Notes: generated by a model not told the origin, from the sequence alone. 18,705 nucleotides of DNA from an uncultured Clostridium sp. (GCA_934717555.1 CAKUYY010000026.1:1-18705); one strand, 5' to 3'; positions 1-9,177 are shown, counted from the stretch's first letter. Translations and numbers: made by a program.

Positions 1-155
1 TGGGGAGAAATCTTCACCAAATCCAAATTCCGTTCCGCCGCTTTGTCCAGAGCCTGGTTTGCGGACATAATACCCAGCTGGGAACCGTCGGAGTCGATCA
101 CTCTTACTTCTCTATCCCGGATGTCGTCGTTGATCTGTAGTTCCTTGTTGCTAAT
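1..155 (-). CDS. infC: Translation initiation factor IF-3, N-terminal part (cut by window edge)
   Basis: IF-3 binds the 30S subunit and checks start-codon and initiator-tRNA pairing. The visible 51 residues begin SNKELQINDDIRDREVRVID after the initiator and continue with the G-x-Q-L-G-I-M segment typical of the IF-3 N-domain; the C-domain lies outside the window. I place the start at an ATT codon (153-155): a GGAGGTG Shine-Dalgarno lies upstream at the right spacing, there is no ATG nearby, and AUU starts are a known hallmark of infC used for autoregulation by IF-3. The rest of the usual infC-rpmI-rplT operon would lie outside the window. A strong promoter and a structured leader precede it. 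Identity is secure from the N-terminal sequence; the start codon is very likely. Confidence 0.93.
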   Translation of the reverse strand, partial: MSNKELQINDDIRDREVRVIDSDGSQLGIMSANQALDKAAERNLDLVKISP

Positions 156-332
156 GGTTAAGCACCTCCAAAACCTTAATGTTAAAATGACAAAGCGCGG
201 ACAGAACTCCATTCCGTCCGCGCAAAAACATACATACTTAATTCCTAATCTTAAAAGGAATATAAGAACATATTAACCCATGCCGGACGGTCCCCCATAG
301 GTGAGAACGAAACTGTTCTGCTTTGTTTTACA
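156..332 (-). promoter_or_regulatory. infC operon leader, probable L20-type attenuator
   Basis: This ~177-nt untranslated leader runs from the infC promoter to the AUU start. It holds a GC-rich hairpin at 195-223 (8-bp arms GCGCGGAC/GTCCGCGC, extended by inner pairs) followed on the minus strand by a U-rich run. Upstream in the transcript, CCGTCCG (284-290) is fully complementary to the 5' arm of that hairpin (CGGACGG, 214-220), so the two can form mutually exclusive structures. Many Firmicutes control infC-rpmI-rplT by L20-dependent attenuation in this place. The alternation is visible; assignment to the L20 leader family is inference. Confidence 0.65.
195..223 (-). terminator. Leader terminator hairpin of infC
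   Basis: Perfect 8-bp outer arms (195-202 and 216-223) with three further inner pairs beyond one mismatch. The U-rich tail on the minus strand is interrupted (TTTGTCATTTT), fitting a conditional rather than absolute terminator. Confidence 0.65.
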
Positions 333-338
333 AAAGGT

Positions 339-367
339 ATTGTATCAGTTTTCCTCTTTTCTGTCAA
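339..367 (-). promoter_or_regulatory. Sigma-A promoter of infC
   Basis: Minus-strand TTGACA (362-367), a 17-bp spacer and TACAAT (339-344). Transcription would start near 332, giving the long leader described separately. Confidence 0.85.
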
Positions 368-452
368 CTATTTTTTCCATCAGTGCTGAGATGCGCTTTT
401 TCCCCTCTATTATTCCATTCCGGAAAAGTTTTCATAAATTTCCAAAAAAGGA

Positions 453-481
453 TTGACAGCGCAAGCTTTCAGTTGTATGAT
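453..481 (+). promoter_or_regulatory. Sigma-A promoter of the ABC exporter operon
   Basis: TTGACA (453-458), 17-bp spacer, TATGAT (476-481). It is divergent from the infC promoter, about 85 bp away, and about 70 bp upstream of the ATPase start codon. Confidence 0.85.
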
Positions 482-489
482 TGTTTTGT

Positions 490-517
490 TGTATTAAGTG
501 TGTAATACATTAATACA
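490..517 (+). promoter_or_regulatory. Candidate operator: TGTATTA-N6-TAATACA plus an extra half-site
   Basis: A perfect 7-bp inverted repeat (TGTATTA 490-496, TAATACA 503-509) is followed directly by a third half-site TAATACA (511-517). It lies at and just after the predicted transcription start, where a repressor would block the exporter operon. GntR/YtrA-type regulators commonly control such small ABC exporters, but no regulator gene is present beside it, so the binding protein is unknown. Confidence 0.55.
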
Positions 518-553
518 GTAAGCTAATAGAACAAAAAGCAGGAGGTTCTTTCT

Positions 554-1465
554 ATGGAATACGTTTTGAGAACGGACAGATTGACAAAGCTTTTCGGCAA
601 ACGTCCAGCTGTTAATCATGTCAGTATGTCAGTAAAAAAAGGAGATATTTACGGATTCATTGGAAAAAATGGAGCTGGAAAAACCACTCTGATCCGTATG
701 GCTGTAGGGCTGGCTGCTCCTTCTTCCGGAACGATAGAGCTGTTTGGCAGTTCCGACCTAAAAAAGCAACGGCACCGGATTGGAACTGTCATTGAATATC
801 CCGCTATTTTCCCCCACATGACCGCCCGTCAAAATCTGGAGGCCCAGTGCCGTTTGATCGGGGTTAAGGATGCTAAAGTAATCGAAGACACCCTGCATCT
901 GGTGGGTCTTGATCCAGCGGGCAAAAAGAAAGCCAGAAATTTTTCTCTGGGTATGAAGCAGCGTCTGGCCATCGCGTTATCCCTCATTGGAAATCCAGAA
1001 TTCTTGTTCTTGGATGAACCAATCAACGGATTAGACCCCACTGGTATTCTGGAGATCCGGCAATTGATCCAGAAACTGAACCGGGAACGGGAAATCACCG
1101 TCCTGATCTCCAGCCATATTTTAGGCGAACTTTCCAAACTAGCCACCCGGTACGGCATTATCAACAACGGATCCCTTGTAGAGGAATTCACCGCTGAGGA
1201 GCTGGAGGAACACTGCCAATCCAGCCTATGTATTCGCGTTAATCAGCCGGAAACCGCCTGCAACATTTTGACCCAGCAATTCCAAATCAATCAATACAAA
1301 ATAGGGGCGGACGGTATACTCTATGTCTACGACCATCTTGACGCCGCAGGTGCTATCAATACCGCTTTGGTACAAAATGGCCTTGTGGTAGAAAATCTGC
1401 ATGTCACAGCTGCAGACCTGGAAGACTATTTCATTCATGCCGTGGGAGGGAACCAACATGTCTAA
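554..1465 (+). CDS. ABC transporter ATP-binding protein, BcrA/lantibiotic-immunity type
   Basis: The 303-residue protein is the nucleotide-binding subunit that powers the permease encoded next to it. Walker A is GKNGAGKT (residues 37-44), the signature is SLGMKQR (131-137), Walker B is LFLDEP (151-156) and the switch histidine is H188 in SSH. The Q-loop position reads VIEYP (E81 in place of glutamine), the E-loop variant known from BcrA and LanF-type ATPases that expel bacitracin or lantibiotics. The C-terminal ~90 residues form the accessory domain usual for this group. AGGAGG precedes the ATG by about 8 nt. It overlaps the permease gene by 8 nt, so the two are translationally coupled. The substrate cannot be read from sequence; cell-wall-active peptide export is the family-level guess. 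Confidence 0.92.
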   Translation: MEYVLRTDRLTKLFGKRPAVNHVSMSVKKGDIYGFIGKNGAGKTTLIRMAVGLAAPSSGTIELFGSSDLKKQRHRIGTVIEYPAIFPHMTARQNLEAQCRLIGVKDAKVIEDTLHLVGLDPAGKKKARNFSLGMKQRLAIALSLIGNPEFLFLDEPINGLDPTGILEIRQLIQKLNREREITVLISSHILGELSKLATRYGIINNGSLVEEFTAEELEEHCQSSLCIRVNQPETACNILTQQFQINQYKIGADGILYVYDHLDAAGAINTALVQNGLVVENLHVTAADLEDYFIHAVGGNQHV

Positions 1466-2219
1466 ATTGTTAGCATCTGATTTTTATAAACTTAAGAAAA
1501 CCAAATCCTTTTTCGTTTGCCTGATCCTGCTTTTGGCTTTGGCAGTGGGCGGAGTTTTGATTTCCCATTTTACTTATCAGTTGGCCGCACAAGGTGTTCA
1601 TCCAGATGCATCCCTTTACATCAAAAGCACTTTTTCTTCCGACAGCCTCCTTTTTACCTCTATCGTTGTCTCCCTTTTTGTGGCCTGTGAATTTGGTTTT
1701 GGCACCATCAAAAATACCGCATCCAGGGGATTCGGTCGCTGTGGGATCTATGGATCCAAACTGATTGTTTCCTGTTTTATTTCCGTGGTTTATTTCCTTC
1801 TGTACGCCGCAGTTGCCTCTTGCCTAGCCGCTATCCTATGGGGATTCGGCCCAGTGGACTCCTCCTATTGGCCGCAGCTTCTCGGCACACTTGGCTTAGA
1901 GATCCTTTTGATACTGGCTTATACCTCTGTTTTTGTGTTTCTCTCCTCTCTTATCCGCCAAACCGGCGGGGCTATAGCCGTCAACATCTGTCTGATGTCC
2001 TTCGCCCCCATGATGGTACAAATGGGTCAAATGTTGCTCAATTATTTGTTAAAGACCGAGTGGGACTTTTCCCAATTCCTGATCAGTATGAATATCATCG
2101 CCGTATCATCCGGCTTAAGCCAGGAAGTCTGTTTACGGGCCCTTTTGGTAGGAATCCTTTATTTTGCCATCACTACAGCGGCGGGCATGTGGATTTTTCA
2201 AAAACGTGATATCAAATAA
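1458..2219 (+). CDS. ABC-2 type permease of the exporter
   Basis: This 253-residue integral membrane protein starts with a short basic cytoplasmic stretch (MSKLLASDFYKLKKTKSFF) followed by about six hydrophobic segments, the first at roughly residues 18-40. That is the layout of BcrB/LanE/LanG-like ABC-2 permeases. The reading frame is open further upstream (to 1401), but the ATG at 1458 fits better: it overlaps the ATPase stop by 8 nt, has GGGAGG just upstream, and gives the typical N-terminus. Only one permease gene is present, so the transporter would be a homodimeric permease with a homodimeric ATPase unless a second permease lies elsewhere. A strong hairpin terminator follows 41 nt after the stop. 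Confidence 0.85.
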   Translation: MSKLLASDFYKLKKTKSFFVCLILLLALAVGGVLISHFTYQLAAQGVHPDASLYIKSTFSSDSLLFTSIVVSLFVACEFGFGTIKNTASRGFGRCGIYGSKLIVSCFISVVYFLLYAAVASCLAAILWGFGPVDSSYWPQLLGTLGLEILLILAYTSVFVFLSSLIRQTGGAIAVNICLMSFAPMMVQMGQMLLNYLLKTEWDFSQFLISMNIIAVSSGLSQEVCLRALLVGILYFAITTAAGMWIFQKRDIK

Positions 2220-2260
2220 TGAATCTTTGCTTACTCCAAACTCCTCTCTAATAGATAAGG

Positions 2261-2297
2261 AAAGAGCTGGAAACAGAAATTCTGTTTCCAGCTCTTT
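2261..2297. terminator. Bidirectional terminator between the ABC operon and addA
   Basis: Perfect 16-bp stem (AAAGAGCTGGAAACAG, 2261-2276, with its complement 2282-2297) and a short A/T loop. It lies between the convergent ends of the permease gene (2219) and addA (2315). Both flanks carry short U-type runs, so it can serve both strands. Confidence 0.85.
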
Positions 2298-2314
2298 CGC
2301 TTTCTAAAAGTTTT

Positions 2315-5300
2315 TTACAAAGAGATGATTTCTCCCAGGGGAAAGGAATACAGGAGTTTTTGTTTCACCGGTTTCCCTGTGCATCTTTCCATCGCTTTCT
2401 CATACAAATCCAATTGCGCCGCATACCGGGCGGCCAACTCCTCCATTGTCTTTACCCTGTCTGTCTTGTAATCTACCAGTATCCAGGCCCCGTCTTCCTC
2501 AAAAACGCAATCGACCGCCCCCTGTAACAAAACGGGCTCCTGGGCCTGTTCTTCCGGTAATCCCTCCTGTATCTCCGAAGCGGGAATCCAGATGGTAAAA
2601 CGGTATTCCCGTAATAAGCAGGGGGAACGAAGCATCCGCCTGATTAGATCGCTGTTTAAAAAACGAAGCGCCTGCTTTTCATCCACCGCTTTGGCCTGTT
2701 CTTCTGTCAAAAACTTCCTTTCTGTCAGCCTCTTGAGTTCCTGGGAAAAATCCTCCGCCGCCCTTGTATAATCGGCAAACTGGACAAAGGCATGCAAAGC
2801 CGTCCCTTTTTCCGCCGCCGTCATCCCCTGACTTTCCAGGAACGCCGGACGCGAGGAAAAAGCGTACTCTTTCTGTGCCTGCCTGCCCGCCAATTCGGAA
2901 GCCGCCGCCTTGACAGGAACAGAAGTCAGCGCCTGTGTTGGATATTGATATTCCATTCTCTTTTTCCATAGGTCATATAAGGTTTTATCATGGGAATCGT
3001 TGTCCTCCTCCACAGCTGTTGTTTCCTGACAAGCCGCTGTTTCCGGATACCCCAGGAGGATCTCCCATTGGTTTTCATCGGGTATCATTAACCCGGGCAA
3101 TGCCCCTGCCATCTCTCGTAACTTAGCCCCACAGGGATGGCGCAGAGCGCACGAGAGAATCCAATCGGAAAACGAGGAAGCGCTGCGCACGATATAAGGC
3201 GAAATTGCTGGCCCTTCCGACAATTGGGCCGCTAGTTTCCCCAAAGTCCGGGCGGGATTTTTCAGGGAAGTCACCATAATTAAATTTTCTTTCGCTCGGG
3301 TCATGGCTACATACAGCACCCGCAATTCCTCGCTCATTCCGGCCCGCTCTATCTCCAAAGCCACTGCCTCCCGGGACATCGTGGGATACCGCCTGGTCAT
3401 GGCATCGTCCCATAACTTCATTCCCACCCCCAAGGAGGGATGCAGCAGCACTTCCCCATGATCCTTATGGAAGGGGCGGGAACAGCCTGCCAGAATACAC
3501 ACCGGGAATTCCAGCCCTTTGGAACGGTGAATACTCATCACCCGCACCACATTGGCGGACTCCGACAAAACAGAGGCTGGGGCAAGATCCGACTGTTGCT
3601 GTTCCAACCGGTCCACAAAGCGGATAAAGCCAGAAAGCCCTTTGTAGCCCGACTGTTCATAAGTGCGGGCATACTCCATCATCAAATGAAGATTGGCAAG
3701 CCTCAGTTCCCCTTCCGGCATCGCCTGCACCATAGCCAGGAAGCCAGTCTGTTCATATAAATAGTGGATCAGACGATCCGCAGGAAGCGCCGCCGCCAAG
3801 CGGCGGTATTCTTCCATTTGATGGAGAAATTCCCCACAAAGCCCGTCCCCTTCCTCCGCTTTCTGTTTTACCGCAAAGTATAACGGCCCCTCCTGGCGTC
3901 CCAGCCGGATTTCTGCCAGGCGATCCGGCGACCAGCCGAAAATAGGGCTCATGAGTACCGAAAGAAGCGGGATATCCTGTACAGGATTGTCAATGACACG
4001 CAAAAAAGAAAGCAGTACTGAAATTTCTGGTGTACCAAAAAACGCCCCTGCGGCGTCAGACCATGCCGGAATCCCGTGAAATTGTAGTTCCTTCGCATAA
4101 TTTCCCGCATGATTATTGGCATTGCGGATTAGGATACAGAAATCCCGGTAGGTCGCCGGACGCTGCCGGCCTTTTTCTGTGATCAAAAATTTTTCCTCTA
4201 TCATCTTGCTGATGATTCCGGCTATATATCCTGCTTCCGCTGTATCCATATCCTGCTCTTCCTCACAGGAAAGGTCCAATATATGGAGCGCTGTGTCTGG
4301 AATGGCGCGGGATGGGTATTCCGCCCCGGGGATCAGCTCTTCTTCGCGGTTATACTCCATTTCCCCCATCTGGCGGCTCATCAGCTGCCGGAACACAAAG
4401 TTAACCGCATCGGTTACGCCGCGCCGGCTGCGAAAGTTTTTGTCCAGAATCACTTTGGCCGGATATTCGTTTTTGTCCGCGTCATAAGCAGGATAGGCTT
4501 CTTTCCTGCGCAAAAAGATTTCCGGCATAGCCTGGCGGAACCGGTAGATGCTTTGTTTGACATCCCCCACCATAAAAAGATTATTTTCCTGCCGGGAAAT
4601 TGCCCGGAAAATCATATCCTGTGCTTCGTTGGTGTCCTGGTACTCGTCTACCATTACCTCGTCAAATTGCAGAGAAAGTTCTTCGGCCGTCTCTGTGCAG
4701 ACAAAGCCCGCCCGGGTAGGGCGCACCAGCAGGCGCAGCGCCCAATGTTCCAAATCCCCAAAGTCCGCAATACGCCGGGCCGCTTTACATGCGTCCAGTA
4801 CATCCCCAAACTGTTTGACGGCGGATAGCAGCTGTTCGATCACCGGAGCCATCCGGCGGATATCCTGCAAACATTCCTTATCTGTGGCGAAAAACAGTTT
4901 GGATAATTTCTCCAGGGTCTTTTTTACTGTATCACGGTTTCCCGAAATTTTTCCTTTTAGCGGGTCGTCCCGATACCCCCGCACCGCCTTTAATTTCTCA
5001 AAGGAAAACTGCCGTATTTTGTGGGAAAGCTCATCCCACTGCCGGGCCCCCGCCTCTTTTTGAAGCGATTGCAACCCCGCCAGATCAGAAGAAAATGCCT
5101 GGCGGTAAGCCTCGTCCAATTTGGGATCTTGTTCCATCAAGTCCAAGGCGTTCTGCGTTAAGGAAATTGCGTAACCAATGGCGCTGTCCGCATATTCCAG
5201 AATTGTCTGTCCCCAAGGGGTATGGGCCGCGTCTCCCTCTGGACGATACATGGCGGCCTTCTCTTCCAGCCAGCGCTCTGGAAAGGGATGGGACCGCACA

Positions 5301-5842
5301 AAGTCATATAAAGTATTGACCAACTCAAAAAGCCGGCTGTCGTCTCTTCCGTTGCTGAAACAATCGGATAGCCTCTGAAAGTCCTTTTCCCCTTGTTCAT
5401 AAAACTGTTCCATCACTTGCTGTATGGCTTCTTCCCGTAACAGATCCATTTCGTTAGAATCAGAAATCCGGAAGTCTGGAGAAATACCCAATTGGTAAAA
5501 GTGTTCCCGAACCAGCTCGCTGCAAAAACTGTGTATTGTGCTGATGTGCGCCTGAGGCAATAGCATCTGTTGGCGCTGCAAGCGGGTATTCCCTGGGTCT
5601 TTCTCTAATAGGCTCTCGATAGCCTCCGCAATACGCTGGCGCATTTCGGCCGCCGCCGCGTTGGTAAAGGTCACCACCAAAAGACGGTCTGCATCACAGG
5701 GGTGGTCAGGGTCCGTCAGGCGTTCAATCACACGCTGCACCAGGACAGCGGTTTTTCCGGAGCCCGCTGCTGCGGACACCAGCAGCGTACCGTCCCGGGC
5801 AGAAATCGCATGCTGCTGAGCCTGTGTCCAAGTCCTCTCCAT
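2315..5842 (-). CDS. addA: ATP-dependent helicase/nuclease subunit A (AddA)
   Basis: AddA is the UvrD-like 3'-5' helicase and nuclease subunit of AddAB, which resects double-strand breaks to a Chi-like site and loads RecA; it replaces RecBCD in Firmicutes. The 1175 residues show motif I AAAGSGKT (24-31), motif II VDEYQDT (about 400), motif III GDVKQSIYRFRQ (about 427), motif V RSKGLEFP (about 777), motif VI LYVAMTRAKE (about 845), and the C-terminal RecB-type nuclease with EKGTALHAF and LVDYKTD (about 1125). Length is normal for the family. The frame is open 16 codons further upstream, but the ATG at 5842 is preferred: it has GAGGAGGAAG upstream, starts MERTWTQAQQ as in AddA proteins, and overlaps the addB stop as TAATG, implying translational coupling. 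Confidence 0.97.
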   Translation of the reverse strand: MERTWTQAQQHAISARDGTLLVSAAAGSGKTAVLVQRVIERLTDPDHPCDADRLLVVTFTNAAAAEMRQRIAEAIESLLEKDPGNTRLQRQQMLLPQAHISTIHSFCSELVREHFYQLGISPDFRISDSNEMDLLREEAIQQVMEQFYEQGEKDFQRLSDCFSNGRDDSRLFELVNTLYDFVRSHPFPERWLEEKAAMYRPEGDAAHTPWGQTILEYADSAIGYAISLTQNALDLMEQDPKLDEAYRQAFSSDLAGLQSLQKEAGARQWDELSHKIRQFSFEKLKAVRGYRDDPLKGKISGNRDTVKKTLEKLSKLFFATDKECLQDIRRMAPVIEQLLSAVKQFGDVLDACKAARRIADFGDLEHWALRLLVRPTRAGFVCTETAEELSLQFDEVMVDEYQDTNEAQDMIFRAISRQENNLFMVGDVKQSIYRFRQAMPEIFLRRKEAYPAYDADKNEYPAKVILDKNFRSRRGVTDAVNFVFRQLMSRQMGEMEYNREEELIPGAEYPSRAIPDTALHILDLSCEEEQDMDTAEAGYIAGIISKMIEEKFLITEKGRQRPATYRDFCILIRNANNHAGNYAKELQFHGIPAWSDAAGAFFGTPEISVLLSFLRVIDNPVQDIPLLSVLMSPIFGWSPDRLAEIRLGRQEGPLYFAVKQKAEEGDGLCGEFLHQMEEYRRLAAALPADRLIHYLYEQTGFLAMVQAMPEGELRLANLHLMMEYARTYEQSGYKGLSGFIRFVDRLEQQQSDLAPASVLSESANVVRVMSIHRSKGLEFPVCILAGCSRPFHKDHGEVLLHPSLGVGMKLWDDAMTRRYPTMSREAVALEIERAGMSEELRVLYVAMTRAKENLIMVTSLKNPARTLGKLAAQLSEGPAISPYIVRSASSFSDWILSCALRHPCGAKLREMAGALPGLMIPDENQWEILLGYPETAACQETTAVEEDNDSHDKTLYDLWKKRMEYQYPTQALTSVPVKAAASELAGRQAQKEYAFSSRPAFLESQGMTAAEKGTALHAFVQFADYTRAAEDFSQELKRLTERKFLTEEQAKAVDEKQALRFLNSDLIRRMLRSPCLLREYRFTIWIPASEIQEGLPEEQAQEPVLLQGAVDCVFEEDGAWILVDYKTDRVKTMEELAARYAAQLDLYEKAMERCTGKPVKQKLLYSFPLGEIISL

Positions 5843-8800
5843 TATGCTTCCTCCTCTTCCAGCTTTTTCATCACCTGTTCCCGGTCCCATTTCTCCACCG
5901 GGCGGGTAGCCTCTCCATCCTCATGCCTACACACAGGTCGATAAGGGCACCAATCGCACGCTTGATATTCTCCAGAGGCGGGGACCGCCTCAATATTTCC
6001 CTGTTGCAGATTCATAGCCATTTTAACCACTAGGGATTCCATATATTTGACAATATGTCCCATCTGCGCGAAACTCGCCACCGCGTCCAGCTTTGCCGGG
6101 CGGCCGTCTTTTAAGGCAACTGGAATAAAAATCCCCTGTGCCTTATGTTCCATTCCGGAAATCACCTCCGGGTCATCCAGGACGAGGCCATTCATCCGCA
6201 GCTTTTTATCCTGTTCTTTTCGTACCTGTTCCTCTACAGCGTCCCTTTCACTGTTGATCGTCGGGCGACTGGCCGGCATGTATAATACTCCTGCCGGCAC
6301 TATCTTGCCGTAACGCTCCCCGCCGTTTTTCCAGATAGCAGCCAGATATAGCAGCATCTGCATGTTTAACCCATATAAGACATCTGATAATTTAAATTCC
6401 TTGCTCCCTGTCTTATAATCAATCACCCGTACATAACTGTTCCCATGGCGGTGCATCACGTCTACCCGGTCCACTTTTCCCTCAATTTTCACCGTTCCTC
6501 CTCCAGGCAGAGCAATCGTGAGAGGCTGTACTTCACGCCCTTCCTGAATATGCAACTCATAATCCTCCGGCTGAAATTCGCTTTGCCCCAGTTCCCGCAC
6601 AATATGGGTCAACAACAATTCCGCTGTGGAAGCCAGACGGGTAAATAAAAAGCGAAAACGAGGGGTTTTATCCTCCCAACCTCCCAGATATGTCTGCACA
6701 TATTCCTCGAGATACGCCTCTATTTCCTGTTTTACCTGGGTAGAATCCAGACTTTGCCACTGCTCCGGCGTGTGATTTTTCAAAGCCTGTTCCAAGAGGT
6801 AATGCATCAGACTGCCATATTCCAAAGCGTCAAATGTTGCGGGCCGTCTTTCTTTTGCCCGCAGTCCATAACGGCAAAAATATTGAAATCTACATAGATA
6901 ATACTTTTCCACCTGGGATGCCGACACCTTCATGTGGTCTCCAAAAAGTCTCCGGGCTATTTCAGAACGTTCAAACTGAATAGGACGATTTAAGGCCGCC
7001 CTCTGAAGCGCTTCACATTTTTGCATATATGCGGGGTGATCCTCAAAGTAATGCCTAAGTGTTTGTGCAGCCATCGTATGGGAAGTCCACAGGCGGGCGG
7101 CCTGTTCAAATGCCGGCTGAACCGCCCAAACCGTATCAGAAAAACCCAGCATATCAGCCCTTTGTATTTCCTGATCAGGTAATATCCGGCAAACCTCCCG
7201 TATTAGAGATGAGGGGGCCTTAGAAGAACCCGAAATACTAGCGCAGGGATAAGAGAGAAAAAGCCGTTCCGAAGGGCTGGCCAGCGCCAAATAAGCCAGA
7301 TATCGCTCTTCCATCGCCAACTGTTCCAGCAGATCATATAGGGGCAGTCCCATCTGGATTAGTAACCGGCGCTCTGCATCGCTGAAAATTCCTGAAGGGA
7401 CAGGAGCGTGTGGAAATTCCCCTTCTGTCACACCTATCAAAAATGTTACTTTAGGAGAACAGGAACGGGTACGGTCCGCAATTCCTACCGTCACCTGATC
7501 CAGTCCCTGGGGAATAAACGCGATATCCCCGCTGTTGATAATCAACCGCAGTAATTCTGCGTACCGTTTGGAGGAAATAGGGTGATCTCCCAATACCAAG
7601 GCGGTCTGATCTAAAATTTCCATCAGCATGTCCCACAGACGAAGCTGTTCCTCTGCCAGCGCAAACTTTCCATCTCTCTCCAGTTCCAGAGAAAATGATT
7701 TCAAATGATCCGCTGTATGGATCTCTTCCAGCAAACGGTATGCTGCTCTTGCGATCTCATCCCCGGTAGCGTTTTTTACCCTTGCTTCCAAATGGCACAA
7801 TGGCTCTACTACCCGCTGGCGCAGGTTTTCCAATTCTCTCAGACGTTCTTCATCCTGTTCCGATCGTTGGGAAGAAAATCCGTCCGGATGGCTAGAAAAG
7901 GGTTCTTTCCACTTCTTCCCACTCAAAGACCATAATAGAACATAATTTTCCAACAGGGAGATTTCTTCTGTATCCAAACCGGCCAGCCCTGTTTTCAGGT
8001 AATGGAATACATCATCGGAATTCCATCCTCCCTGTAGAACATCAAAGGCCGACAGCATCAGATTCATCAGCGGCTTGGCGTCGATCATTTCCGGATGATC
8101 CATAAAAAATGGAATATCGTACTTTTCAAAAGTGCGGTCCAAAATTCCCTGATAACTTTCCGTACTGCGGGCGATCACTTCAAAATCCTGGTATCGGTAT
8201 CCATCCTGTATCACCAGCCGGCGGATGGTTCTAGCCACATAGTCCGCTTCTTCATAAGGGGTAGCTGCCTCATATAGAACTACGTCAGGCATCATTCCCT
8301 CCGCCTTTATTTTCTCTTGTCTATAAATCCCCGCTTCCAAGCTACGAATCCCTTTACCCGCGAACCGCTTCCCCGCTTCTAAACAAACGGGAACTGCTAT
8401 TTTGACACCATGCTTTTGTGCCATCTGTTTGATTTCCCTTTCTGTCTGGTAAACCGAGGAAAACAGCGGTTCCTTTTGCCTCACTTTTCCGTCTAGACAA
8501 AGAGAAAGATAGATTTCTTCCGCTTGCGTTATCAAACATTCCAGTACCTGTTTTTCCTGTCCCGTAAATCCGGAAAAGGCATCTATCCAGATCGTATACC
8601 CCTGAAAAATTGAATATTCCCTGAGTGTAGTAGCCAACCGTGTGAGGTCGTCCATGGGGTCCACATAGGAACGTTCTACCAATGCCTCATAGGTTTCCAA
8701 GATCAGGGCCGTTTCTTCCATTTTTTTCTGCAGATTTCCTTCTTCCAAAGAATGAGCGGCTTCTGATAATCCGGCTGGAGAAAGAGAGCAGGTTTTCAAT

Positions 8801-9177
8801 TCCTTTTCCGCTTCCAGCATAAGACGAACCATCTCCACGGAACCAGACTGTCTCCGATAGAGGGACAGATGATCCTTAACCTCATCCAAAGCTAAACTCA
8901 TTAAAATGGCCCGTCCCCCATCATTTAGCCTTCTGCCAGCCAATCCTCCTGTTTGCCGAAACACTAATTCCGAAAGACGGGTGAAGCTTGTCACCTGTAT
9001 TTTGGAAAATGCCTGTTCCCCCAATCGTCTCAGCAAGGTGCGTTCTGTTTCAAAGGTATATTGTTCCGGTACAAGAATAAGGTTTTTTGTATCTCCTCTT
9101 TGTACCTTTTCCATTAATTTTTCGTGAATCCATTGGGTTTTTCCACTTCCTGATCTGCCTTCTATCAGATATAGCAT
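5842..9177 (-). CDS. addB: ATP-dependent helicase/nuclease subunit B (AddB)
   Basis: AddB partners AddA, carries the second nuclease domain and recognises Chi. The 1111-residue protein opens with MLYLIEGRSGSGKT (Walker A 7-14), has the nuclease core VIDYKTG near residue 920, and the iron-sulfur cysteines typical of AddB: one in YYLCRF near residue 762 and a C-x2-C-x5-C group at 1074, 1077 and 1083 in CDWCPYRPVC. All four 4Fe-4S ligands are therefore present. I chose the ATG at 9177 rather than the open frame to 9234, because GGGAGGTG sits 7 nt upstream and the N-terminus then matches the family. An extended -10 promoter lies about 85 bp upstream. It is the first gene of the addB-addA operon. 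Confidence 0.96.
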   Translation of the reverse strand: MLYLIEGRSGSGKTQWIHEKLMEKVQRGDTKNLILVPEQYTFETERTLLRRLGEQAFSKIQVTSFTRLSELVFRQTGGLAGRRLNDGGRAILMSLALDEVKDHLSLYRRQSGSVEMVRLMLEAEKELKTCSLSPAGLSEAAHSLEEGNLQKKMEETALILETYEALVERSYVDPMDDLTRLATTLREYSIFQGYTIWIDAFSGFTGQEKQVLECLITQAEEIYLSLCLDGKVRQKEPLFSSVYQTEREIKQMAQKHGVKIAVPVCLEAGKRFAGKGIRSLEAGIYRQEKIKAEGMMPDVVLYEAATPYEEADYVARTIRRLVIQDGYRYQDFEVIARSTESYQGILDRTFEKYDIPFFMDHPEMIDAKPLMNLMLSAFDVLQGGWNSDDVFHYLKTGLAGLDTEEISLLENYVLLWSLSGKKWKEPFSSHPDGFSSQRSEQDEERLRELENLRQRVVEPLCHLEARVKNATGDEIARAAYRLLEEIHTADHLKSFSLELERDGKFALAEEQLRLWDMLMEILDQTALVLGDHPISSKRYAELLRLIINSGDIAFIPQGLDQVTVGIADRTRSCSPKVTFLIGVTEGEFPHAPVPSGIFSDAERRLLIQMGLPLYDLLEQLAMEERYLAYLALASPSERLFLSYPCASISGSSKAPSSLIREVCRILPDQEIQRADMLGFSDTVWAVQPAFEQAARLWTSHTMAAQTLRHYFEDHPAYMQKCEALQRAALNRPIQFERSEIARRLFGDHMKVSASQVEKYYLCRFQYFCRYGLRAKERRPATFDALEYGSLMHYLLEQALKNHTPEQWQSLDSTQVKQEIEAYLEEYVQTYLGGWEDKTPRFRFLFTRLASTAELLLTHIVRELGQSEFQPEDYELHIQEGREVQPLTIALPGGGTVKIEGKVDRVDVMHRHGNSYVRVIDYKTGSKEFKLSDVLYGLNMQMLLYLAAIWKNGGERYGKIVPAGVLYMPASRPTINSERDAVEEQVRKEQDKKLRMNGLVLDDPEVISGMEHKAQGIFIPVALKDGRPAKLDAVASFAQMGHIVKYMESLVVKMAMNLQQGNIEAVPASGEYQACDWCPYRPVCRHEDGEATRPVEKWDREQVMKKLEEEEA

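Noticed and set aside
1820..2209. 129-codon plus-strand frame inside the ABC permease gene
   Set aside because: Out-of-frame overlap with a clear membrane protein, without start signals or recognisable motifs.
4283..4828. 181-codon plus-strand frame inside addA
   Set aside because: Antisense shadow of addA in a GC-richer region, with no ribosome binding site and no family features.
5843..5890. 16-residue longer start for AddA
   Set aside because: The GAGGAGG site and the TAATG overlap with addB favour ATG 5842; the extension is only addB C-terminal sequence in another frame.
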